From: Bacteroidota bacterium
Lineage (GTDB): Bacteria; Bacteroidota; Bacteroidia; B-17B0; Aurantibacillaceae
Assembly (NCBI GenBank): GCA_030684395.1
Contig: JAUXTT010000001.1
Span: 62,001 to 126,000 of the forward strand
Length of the DNA: 64,000 bases
Direction: 5' to 3'
Made by a program: the position numbers and the translations under genes. Below the pieces are notes generated by a model, which did no database searches, was not told the origin of the DNA, and saw only the letters and a program-made list of their open reading frames with translations. This document shows, piece by piece, positions 1 through 6,077 of the stretch. Every line of letters begins with the position of its first letter. Position 1 is the stretch's first letter.

Positions 1-41
1 ATTGGAAAAGTGGTATGGGAAAAGAGATACTTAGAGAAATC

Positions 42-87
42 GAGGGCCTGTCTACCGACAGGTAGATTCGAATCCCTCAGTCTCCGC
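42..87 (+). other. tRNA-Ser-like 3' tail, interrupted
   Basis: A T-stem half (GAGGG, 42-46), a T loop TTCGAAT (67-73), the matching stem half CCCTC (74-78) and an acceptor-like end AGTCTCCGC (79-87) resemble the 3' end of a tRNA-Ser. Twenty extra bases lie between the first stem half and the T loop. The sequence from base 1 to 41 does not look like D or anticodon arms, and no GGAGACT partner for the acceptor stem is seen, although a normal 5' end would lie left of the window. I read this as a tRNA-derived tail or remnant rather than a working tRNA. Confidence 0.5.
47..66. repeat. small nested palindrome inside the tRNA tail
   Basis: Two overlapping inverted repeats share this stretch: CCTGTC (47-52) with GACAGG (57-62), and TCTACC (51-56) with GGTAGA (61-66). 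Short palindromes of this kind are scattered through Bacteroidota genomes. Here it sits exactly between the T stem and the T loop of the tRNA-like tail. Confidence 0.6.
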
Positions 88-131
88 TTAATTCCTAAAA
101 TCCCACTAATGCAAGATTTTTAATTAAACCA

Positions 132-260
132 ATGATGTATACCATATACGCAATATCGATCATAAACAGAAAACACATTTACGCTGGACTTACTTCAAAT
201 TTAGTTGAACGTATACATTCTCATAATTCAGGTTATGAAAAAAACAAGCAAGTCTTATAA
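132..260 (+). pseudogene. truncated GIY-YIG nuclease (URI type)
   Basis: Translation from ATG 132 gives 42 residues with the N-terminal half of a GIY-YIG domain: the MYTIYAI strand, IYAGLT for the YIG strand, then NLVERIHSHNSGYEK, which carries the conserved Arg and His of the first helix. Family members are usually 80-100 residues, so the second half, including the catalytic Glu helix, is missing. The frame stops at TAA 258 and no continuation is visible in another frame before arsR. It follows the tRNA-like tail by 44 bases, a neighbourhood I associate with small GIY-YIG genes in this phylum. Probably non-functional. Confidence 0.6.
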
Positions 261-307
261 GCTCTTAACAAATTTTCTCATTCAAATCTCATTGTGAGCA
301 AATGTTG

Positions 308-323
308 TTCGTATATTTACGAA
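308..323. promoter_or_regulatory. ArsR-type operator over the arsR promoter
   Basis: A perfect inverted repeat (TTCGTA, four bases, TACGAA) lies 15 bases upstream of the arsR start. It contains TATATTTA (312-319), a close match to the TAnnTTTG -7 box, so a bound repressor would block transcription. The same TTCGT-N6-ACGAA pattern recurs at 657-672. Confidence 0.6.
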
Positions 324-338
324 TGAAAATAAAAACAC

Positions 339-638
339 ATGGCAGTCGAAACAAAAAAATACACCGATAACCAGGAGCTAATCGCTAAGTTCAGCAATGC
401 ACTTGGACATCCCGTTCGAGTAGCAATACTCCAACAATTGTCTAAGCAAAGTTGCTGTTTCCACGGTGATATGGCAGAAGTCCTTCCTATTGCTAATAGT
501 ACTTTGTCACAACATTTAAAAGTATTAAGAGAAGCAGGATTAATACAAGGTGAAATTGATCCACCAAAAACAAAATACTGCATAAATAAAGATAACTGGC
601 ATTTAGCCAAAGGTTTGATGATAGGGTTTTTTGATTAA
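339..638 (+). CDS. ArsR/SmtB-family metalloregulator
   Basis: A 99-residue winged-helix repressor of the ArsR/SmtB family. Residues 22-48 match the early helices (LGHPVRVAILQQL), and the recognition helix lies around 50-66 (NSTLSQHLKVLREAGLI), followed by a beta wing. The vicinal pair C39-C40 with H42, at the end of the helix before the recognition element, takes the place of the CxC sensor site in arsenite-responsive ArsR. This suggests thiol sensing of As(III) or a related soft metal. It heads an arsenic gene cluster and has a palindromic operator over its own promoter, so it is probably autorepressed. A 33-kDa shadow frame on the other strand can be ignored. Confidence 0.88.
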   Translation: MAVETKKYTDNQELIAKFSNALGHPVRVAILQQLSKQSCCFHGDMAEVLPIANSTLSQHLKVLREAGLIQGEIDPPKTKYCINKDNWHLAKGLMIGFFD

Positions 639-656
639 AAAAATTTGCCAATGACA

Positions 657-672
657 TTCGTCATCTTACGAA
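657..672. promoter_or_regulatory. second ArsR-type operator
   Basis: TTCGT-N6-ACGAA lies in the gap between arsR and the thioredoxin-like gene, with the same arm sequence and spacing as the operator at 308-323. A TTTG that could be a -33 box lies just upstream (near 644). This suggests a second ArsR-controlled promoter for the resistance genes. Confidence 0.5.
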
Positions 673-722
673 CTACGAACAATAAGTAAATTCATAAATA
701 GAAACAAAACATAAAACACGAT

Positions 723-962
723 ATGAAAAAGAATATTAAAGTATTAGGACCGGGTTGTGCAAAATGCAAAACTACCTACAACAACGTATTAGAAGCAATA
801 AAGCAATTAGGCATTGAAGCAGATGTAACAAAAATAGAAGACATTGAAGAGATGATGAAATACAACGTGCTTACAACACCTGTATTAATGGTTGACGATG
901 TAATTAAAGTGAAAGGCAGGGTTGCAGACATTAATGAAATAAAAACATTACTAACCGCTTAA
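723..962 (+). CDS. thioredoxin-like small redox protein
   Basis: A 79-residue protein of the small glutaredoxin/thioredoxin-like group (TM0996/MTH895 type). The redox motif C12-A-K-C15 follows the first strand directly, and a TTPVLMVDD segment near residue 57 provides the cis-proline strand. The fold is minimal and has no signal peptide, so it is cytoplasmic. It lies between an ArsR regulator and a rhodanese in an arsenic cluster. A role in reducing or delivering thiol-bound arsenicals, or in supporting the neighbouring permease, is inferred. Similar proteins are commonly encoded beside permeases of the ArsP type. Confidence 0.8.
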   Translation: MKKNIKVLGPGCAKCKTTYNNVLEAIKQLGIEADVTKIEDIEEMMKYNVLTTPVLMVDDVIKVKGRVADINEIKTLLTA

Positions 963-972
963 AATTATAACA

Positions 973-1446
973 ATGGAAAAGCAAATCTTTGTAAAAGAAA
1001 TATGCCCTACAACTACTCAAGAATGGGTTAAAAGAGGCGCACTACTTATTGACGTAAGAGAAAAAGAAGAAGTGGAACAATTAGCTTACGATGTGCCAAA
1101 TATCATCAACATTCCATTAAGCGAATTTGAAGAACGCTTTAATGAAATACCAAAAGACAAAGAAGTAATAATGGTGTGTCGTAGTGGAGGAAGAAGTTTA
1201 AGGGCAGCAGGTTTTTTAGTGAATCATGCTTATACCAATGTGGTAAATATGGAGCATGGTATGATCCGCTGGGCAACAAAAGGATTTCCAACTAAAGGAG
1301 ATCCTTCATCTGTGTTGGGGAATGTTCAAAACAGCGGATGTTGTGATACAACCGACAGCTCACAATCATGTTGCACTCCAACAACTGAAAAAGTTAACAC
1401 AAATAATTCAGGTGATAGCTGTTGCAACAAGCCCGGATGTTGCTAA
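973..1446 (+). CDS. rhodanese with Cys-rich C-terminal tail
   Basis: A single rhodanese domain occupies residues 10-105, with the active-site loop C69-RSGGRS of a sulfurtransferase and the GALLIDVRE strand before it. Residues 120-157 are an unusual low-complexity tail rich in Ser/Thr/Asn that carries four vicinal cysteine pairs, at 123-124, 133-134, 150-151 and 156-157. Vicinal thiols are the classical ligand for trivalent arsenic. The tail may therefore bind or hand over As(III) or methyl-arsenite, but this is inference. No signal peptide. The gene sits 10 bases after the thioredoxin-like gene and 12 before the permease, in one operon. Confidence 0.85.
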   Translation: MEKQIFVKEICPTTTQEWVKRGALLIDVREKEEVEQLAYDVPNIINIPLSEFEERFNEIPKDKEVIMVCRSGGRSLRAAGFLVNHAYTNVVNMEHGMIRWATKGFPTKGDPSSVLGNVQNSGCCDTTDSSQSCCTPTTEKVNTNNSGDSCCNKPGCC

Positions 1447-1458
1447 AATAAATATACC

Positions 1459-2436
1459 ATGTTTGATTGGTTACAACATATAGTAGATTGGTTAATCTAT
1501 TCCGTCTTTGGTTTAACGCATGGCTCTAAAATTGGCGATGCAGTAAACTTCTTTGTATTTGATACAATAAAAATTTTTATCCTGTTAGGGTTTATAACCA
1601 TTTTGATGGGCATCATTAATTCGTATTTCCCAATTGATAAAGTCCGTAATTTTTTAACCAAACGTAAATGGTATGGCTTAGATTATTTCTTAGCATCCTT
1701 CTTCGGAACTATTACTCCGTTTTGCTCTTGCTCCTCTGTGCCTTTATTCATAGGCTTTGTAAAAGGAGGTATTCCCTTAGGTGTTACACTAGCCTTTTTA
1801 ATTTCATCCCCATTGGTTGATGCAGTTTCGGTTGCAATGTTTCTTGGTATGTTTGGGTGGAAAGTAACAATTGTGTATGTAGTGAGTGGTATTGTTTTAT
1901 CAATGATTTCAGGATACATTCTCGGGAAGTTAAAATTAGAACACCTACTTACAGATTGGGTTAAAAAAATATTAGAGAACAAACAAATTGCAAATGAAAA
2001 CTACGAAGAAGAAAAACAAACCTTCATGCAGCGTTTACCTGATATTGGAAAAGAAGCATTAGGAATCGTTAAGGGCGTTTCGATTTACATATTAATTGGT
2101 ATTGCCATTGGTGGTTTAATGCACGGTTTTATTCCAACCGGATTTTTCGAGCAATATATTACTAAAGAAAATCCATTTGCTGTGCCGATAGCAACATTAG
2201 TTGGTGTACCTATGTATAGTAATGCCGCAGGTGTTTTACCAATTATGCAAGTGTTAGTTCAAAAAGGAATTCCAATTGGAACAGCCATTGCATTTATGAT
2301 GGCAGTTGTTGGGTTATCAATACCGGAAGGCTTATTGCTTAAAAAAGTAATGTCAACAAAAATGCTTTTGATATTCTACGGAGTAGTAACAGGGTGTATT
2401 ATCATTTCAGGATATTTGTTCAATTTAATCTTATAA
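1459..2436 (+). CDS. ArsP-type permease (DUF318 family)
   Basis: A 325-residue polytopic membrane protein of the PF03773 permease family, which includes the methylarsenite efflux protein ArsP. About eight hydrophobic segments surround a charged cytoplasmic loop near residues 165-190. The conserved cysteine-bearing signature TPFCSCSSVPL (C89, C91) and a matching second-half motif near VGVPMYSNAAG are present. The family exports trivalent organoarsenicals in characterised cases. The assignment here rests on family membership plus an ArsR regulator, cysteine-rich rhodaneses and ArsF/ArsG-like genes in the same run. The exact substrate cannot be read from sequence. Confidence 0.85.
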   Translation: MFDWLQHIVDWLIYSVFGLTHGSKIGDAVNFFVFDTIKIFILLGFITILMGIINSYFPIDKVRNFLTKRKWYGLDYFLASFFGTITPFCSCSSVPLFIGFVKGGIPLGVTLAFLISSPLVDAVSVAMFLGMFGWKVTIVYVVSGIVLSMISGYILGKLKLEHLLTDWVKKILENKQIANENYEEEKQTFMQRLPDIGKEALGIVKGVSIYILIGIAIGGLMHGFIPTGFFEQYITKENPFAVPIATLVGVPMYSNAAGVLPIMQVLVQKGIPIGTAIAFMMAVVGLSIPEGLLLKKVMSTKMLLIFYGVVTGCIIISGYLFNLIL

Positions 2437-2447
2437 AAAAACAAAGC

Positions 2448-2969
2448 GTGAAAAAAACAATTCTAATTCTTTCAGTAGTAGCAAGTGTATTTTTAGTTGC
2501 TTGCAATAATAGTAAAACTGAAACTGCCAGTGCAGAAGTTAATAAAAAGGATTCTACATCAACTAATTTCAAAAGTCCAAAAACTGATATTACAGTGGAT
2601 GAAGCACTGGCTTTAAGTAAAGAAGGCGCATTAATTATAGATGTAAGAGAGCCGGATGAATTAGCTGAATTGGCCTATGATGTAAAGGATATCAAAAATA
2701 TTCCGTTAGGAGAATTAGAATCAAGATTAGCAGAAGTGCCCAAAGACAAACAAGTGATTGTGGTTTGTAAAAGAGGTGGCAGAAGTTCCCAAGCCTATGA
2801 ATTATTAAAAGGAAAGGGATTTGAGAATATAGCCAACATGGAAGGCGGAATGGATGCCTGGAGTGAGAAAGGTTTACCAACCCTTGCAGAAGGCGAAAAG
2901 AAAGCGTGTTGCGAAAATCCAAACAGTAAAGATTGTAATCCGGACGGTACTTGTAAAAAAAACGACTGA
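2448..2969 (+). CDS. rhodanese lipoprotein with Cys-rich tail
   Basis: A 173-residue lipoprotein. I start it at GTG 2448 because the signal peptide begins there (KKTILILSVVAS) and ends in a lipobox LVAC with C19. A longer frame opening at 2394 overlaps the permease and would place 18 non-signal residues in front. The rhodanese domain covers about residues 48-145, with active site C107-KRGGRS. The last 25 residues carry four further cysteines (CC, C, C). It is probably anchored in the periplasm-facing membrane leaflet, the external counterpart of the cytoplasmic Cys-rich rhodanese on the other side of the permease gene. Confidence 0.82.
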   Translation: MKKTILILSVVASVFLVACNNSKTETASAEVNKKDSTSTNFKSPKTDITVDEALALSKEGALIIDVREPDELAELAYDVKDIKNIPLGELESRLAEVPKDKQVIVVCKRGGRSSQAYELLKGKGFENIANMEGGMDAWSEKGLPTLAEGEKKACCENPNSKDCNPDGTCKKND

Positions 2970-2983
2970 TAAAAAATAAAACT

Positions 2984-3430
2984 ATGACTCAAGAATTATT
3001 AAAGATGTTTAAAATGGGTAGAACCCGTTTAACCAATCAACTACCAAATCTTAAAGAAGCGGATCTTGTTAAAAAACTACATCCCAACTCAAACTCAATT
3101 GGTTTTTTAATGCAACACATAGCTGAAGTAGAGCAATTGTTTGCAAAAAATGTGTTTGGATTAGATATCAGAGTAACTATGTCAACTGTTGGAAAAACAA
3201 TTCACGACACAGGAAAATTCACCAGGCTTAATGCAGAACTTGAATTATTAAATGAATCTGCTTCCGTATTAGAACAGGCAATTTTAAAGCAAACTGATGG
3301 TGATTGGCAAGCTAATGTTACAACTGCCGAATTTGGAACTGTAACAAAAGTAGAGGCTTTATCCCGTATCATTTCTCATACTGCATATCATGCAGGGCAA
3401 ATTGGTTTAATTTTAAAATACGCAAGCTAA
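2984..3430 (+). CDS. DinB-superfamily protein
   Basis: A 148-residue protein with the four-helix DinB/YfiT fold pattern. The first His of the metal triad is in LMQHIAEVEQLF (near residue 44) and a closing HTAYHAGQIGLILKY segment supplies the other histidines. DinB-like proteins often act as thiol-dependent S-transferases using bacillithiol or similar thiols. The gene overlaps the ArsF-like gene by one base (TAATG). Its place in an arsenic cluster suggests thiol chemistry on an arsenical, but no substrate is evident. Confidence 0.75.
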   Translation: MTQELLKMFKMGRTRLTNQLPNLKEADLVKKLHPNSNSIGFLMQHIAEVEQLFAKNVFGLDIRVTMSTVGKTIHDTGKFTRLNAELELLNESASVLEQAILKQTDGDWQANVTTAEFGTVTKVEALSRIISHTAYHAGQIGLILKYAS

Positions 3431-3882
3431 TGAAGCAGTTAATATTAATTCTTACAATTGCCACAGGGTTATTTACAAGCTGTAAAAACTCAGCTCCTAA
3501 AACCGAAAATGAAACTGCTAAAATTGAAGCCACAACCTCTGTTACAAAGCAAAATCGCTTAGAGGTGTATTGTTTTCATGGTACTCGCCAATGTGAGACT
3601 TGCAAAAACATGAAAGTAAATACTAAAACAGCTTTAGATAAATACTTTGCCTCTCAATTGAAAGACAACACTATTGTGTTTTCAATAGTTGATGTGGATG
3701 ATGAAAAAAATGAAAAGTTAGCGGAAAAATTTCAAGCAACGGGAACTGCTTTAATGATCAACAAAGTAGTGAATGGAAAAGATAGTATTGTTGATTGGAG
3801 TGATTTTGCTTTTGAGAAAGCGAATAACAATGAAGTATTTATTTCCGAGTTAAAAACAATGATAGATAGCATTCTGAAATAA
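3430..3882 (+). CDS. ArsF-like thioredoxin-fold lipoprotein
   Basis: A 150-residue lipoprotein: signal peptide followed by C18, a Thr/Lys/Glu-rich linker to about residue 40, then a thioredoxin-like domain opening with YCFHGTRQCETCKNMK (C48, C55, C58). Families of this type are annotated as the ArsF component of the nitro-aromatic arsenical reductase system ArsEFG. It overlaps both neighbours by a single base (TAATG junctions), so it is translationally coupled to DinB upstream and ArsG downstream. The redox role is inferred from the cysteines and context. Confidence 0.7.
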   Translation: MKQLILILTIATGLFTSCKNSAPKTENETAKIEATTSVTKQNRLEVYCFHGTRQCETCKNMKVNTKTALDKYFASQLKDNTIVFSIVDVDDEKNEKLAEKFQATGTALMINKVVNGKDSIVDWSDFAFEKANNNEVFISELKTMIDSILK

Positions 3883-4598
3883 TGACTGAGACACTTTATC
3901 AATGGATGAACAGCAGTAACTTTCCTTTAGTTTCTGCTTTGCTGTTAGGGATTCTTACAGCAATTAGCCCTTGCCCTTTAGCCACAAACATTACAGCCAT
4001 AGCTTTTATTTCAAAGAATAATTCTGAAGGCAAGAAGAAGGTTTTGTTGAGTGGTTTACTCTACACTTTAGGTTTAGCTTTTACCTATACAACTATTGCT
4101 CTCATTATTATTTTTGGTGCAAGTAAATTTCACGTTGCTAAGTTTTTTCAGGGCAATGGGGAAAAGTACGTCGGCCCGATTATGGTTCTTGTGGGTTTGG
4201 TAATGTTAAATGTAATAAAACTCAATTTTTTAGGAAAAGGAAACTTTACAGAAAAGTGGAGCGATAAGTTTAAAGAGAAAGGTCTACTTGGAGCATTTTT
4301 ATTGGGCGCATTATTCGCAATGGCATTTTGTCCGTATAGCGGGGCATTATACTTTGGAGCTTTAATACCAATGAGCATCAAAGGCAGCGCAGGAATTATG
4401 TACCCGCTTTTTTACGCACTTGGCGCAGGAACATTGGTAATGTTCTTTACGGGTATTATTGCTTTTAGTATTTCGCACTTAGGAAAGTATTTTAAAGCAA
4501 TTCAGAAAACTGAAAAAGTAATGCGAATCATTGCCGGATTGTTGTTTGTTTTAACAGGCTTGTACTATATTTTAATCTATTTGAAAGTAATAGAATAA
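3882..4598 (+). CDS. ArsG-like CcdA/DsbD-type membrane transporter
   Basis: A 238-residue protein with six predicted membrane segments of the CcdA/DsbD transmembrane family. Two internally related halves each carry a cysteine-proline motif, SPCPLATN (C31) and AFCPYSGAL (C150), the paired thiols that shuttle electrons in CcdA-like proteins. The ArsG subgroup is described as an efflux permease for aromatic (aminobenzyl) arsenicals. It is coupled by one-base overlaps to the ArsF-like lipoprotein and the FmdE-like gene. Electron transfer to the external thioredoxin-like ArsF protein is an alternative to transport. Confidence 0.72.
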   Translation: MTETLYQWMNSSNFPLVSALLLGILTAISPCPLATNITAIAFISKNNSEGKKKVLLSGLLYTLGLAFTYTTIALIIIFGASKFHVAKFFQGNGEKYVGPIMVLVGLVMLNVIKLNFLGKGNFTEKWSDKFKEKGLLGAFLLGALFAMAFCPYSGALYFGALIPMSIKGSAGIMYPLFYALGAGTLVMFFTGIIAFSISHLGKYFKAIQKTEKVMRIIAGLLFVLTGLYYILIYLKVIE

Positions 4599-5260
4599 TG
4601 AAGTGGCTAAAATTGATATTCCTGGCTTTGTTTACAAACTTTCTGTATGCACAAAACCCATCTATAAAAGTTTTGGATACTGACTTCTCCAAAGGCAGAT
4701 TGCAAAATGTACAAACCATTACTTTGAACGATGCTGTTAAGTTACACGGGCATTTATGTGATGGCTTGGTTGTAGGTTTTTTAGGATTAAAAGAAACACT
4801 TTACAAATTATACCCTGATAGTATCATCGATAGAACTAATAATCGAATAGTTAGTAAACCATCTCCTTGTTTAACAGACATTGCTATTTTTATGACCGGA
4901 GCAAGATACCAATACAACACTTACTATGTTTCTGATAGCATTAAATACCTTTTTATTGTTCAGCGTATTGATAATGAAAAAACATATGGCGTTAAGCTGA
5001 AACCCGGTATACTGCCAACGGCAATTGATAGCTTGGGTAAATTAGCTACGAAAGGCGAATTGGATGCGTGTGGTATTGATAGCCTAAGAAAAATGGAGAG
5101 TCAATTTTCTGACTTTTTACTCTCCCAAAACCCTCAATCCCCCTTTATCATTGAGGAAGTCAAAAACTACAAATGGTTGCCTGTTCTAAAAGGTAACTTC
5201 CTCAAAACCGATGTCTTAAATAAAAAACTACAAAACTGTTTACCAAAACAAACCAAATAA
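4598..5260 (+). CDS. FmdE-like secreted protein
   Basis: A 220-residue protein with a signal peptide (cleaved near YAQ, residue 19) and a domain like formylmethanofuran dehydrogenase subunit E. The metal-binding signature KLHGHLCDG gives H50, H52 and C54, and SPCLTD gives C91. FmdE-type domains bind zinc and occur in many non-methanogens with unknown activity. It is the last gene of the arsenic run and is followed by a strong terminator. It may be the third partner of the ArsF/ArsG pair, but I cannot confirm that it corresponds to the published ArsE. Confidence 0.72.
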   Translation: MKWLKLIFLALFTNFLYAQNPSIKVLDTDFSKGRLQNVQTITLNDAVKLHGHLCDGLVVGFLGLKETLYKLYPDSIIDRTNNRIVSKPSPCLTDIAIFMTGARYQYNTYYVSDSIKYLFIVQRIDNEKTYGVKLKPGILPTAIDSLGKLATKGELDACGIDSLRKMESQFSDFLLSQNPQSPFIIEEVKNYKWLPVLKGNFLKTDVLNKKLQNCLPKQTK

Positions 5261-5261
5261 G

Positions 5262-5288
5262 TCCCGGAAATTTCGGGTTTTTTGTTTT
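5262..5288 (+). terminator. intrinsic terminator of the arsenic operon
   Basis: A GC-rich stem CCCG...CGGG with an AAATTT core, followed by TTTTTTGTTTT, directly after the FmdE-like stop codon. It separates the operon from the convergent SDR gene. Confidence 0.75.
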
Positions 5289-5307
5289 AGAAACATACTT
5301 AAATCAA

Positions 5308-6066
5308 TTAGTAAGCTGTCCATCCGCCGTCAGCGGTTACAACTGTCCCATTCACAAAACTGGAGTCGTTGCTTGCTAAAAACAATGCGGTTTTTGCAAT
5401 TTCGTCTGCTTCACCCATCCGCGGCATGCTTCCTGCACCTGAAACACATCTTTCATATCCAAATTGATTAGGCTTCATGTCTTTTCCGATATTAGTGTTC
5501 ACACCACCCGGTGCAATTGCATTACAACGAATTCCCTTTTGGGCATACATGAATCCAATGTTTTTTGTTAAGCCAACTAAAGCATGTTTAGAAGTTGAAT
5601 ATGCGAGGCCCGCACGTGATCCGAATAAGCCACCAACGGATGCAATATTAATAATAACACCACTTCCTTGTTTTAGCATAACAGGCACTGCTAACCTGCA
5701 TGCGTAAAAAGGCCCGTTTACATTAACACCCATAACACGGTTCCAAAGATCATTGGAAACCTGATCTACAGGAACAAAATCATCCATTACCCCTGCGTTA
5801 TTTACCAAAACATCAATGGTAGTAAATTTCTTTACTGTTGCATCCATCAGGTTTGTTATTTCATTTTCGTTTGCAACATTGCATACAACTCCAATAGCTT
5901 TACCTCCTTTGGCTGTTATTGCATTAACAACCTCATCAATCTCATTTTGTTTGAGGTCGGCAACAATTACATTTGCTCCTTCAGCTGCAAACAATTGCGC
6001 AATTGCTTTGCCCATTCCTGATGCTGCACCTGTTATAATAGCTGTTTTGTTATCTAATTTTTTCAT
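5308..6066 (-). CDS. SDR-family oxidoreductase (FabG-like)
   Basis: A 252-residue classical short-chain dehydrogenase/reductase. It has the cofactor motif TGAASGMGKAI at residues 12-22, NNAGVM near 90, the catalytic Ser in NIASVGG, and YSTSK (Tyr-x3-Lys) near 155. The motif DLKQ after the second strand hints at NAD rather than NADP preference. It lies 11 bases downstream of phosphoenolpyruvate synthase on the same strand, so the two are probably cotranscribed. The substrate is unknown; the sequence resembles 3-oxoacyl reductases and glucose/alcohol dehydrogenases about equally. Confidence 0.88.
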   Translation of the reverse strand: MKKLDNKTAIITGAASGMGKAIAQLFAAEGANVIVADLKQNEIDEVVNAITAKGGKAIGVVCNVANENEITNLMDATVKKFTTIDVLVNNAGVMDDFVPVDQVSNDLWNRVMGVNVNGPFYACRLAVPVMLKQGSGVIINIASVGGLFGSRAGLAYSTSKHALVGLTKNIGFMYAQKGIRCNAIAPGGVNTNIGKDMKPNQFGYERCVSGAGSMPRMGEADEIAKTALFLASNDSSFVNGTVVTADGGWTAY

Positions 6067-6077
6067 GGCTTTTATTT

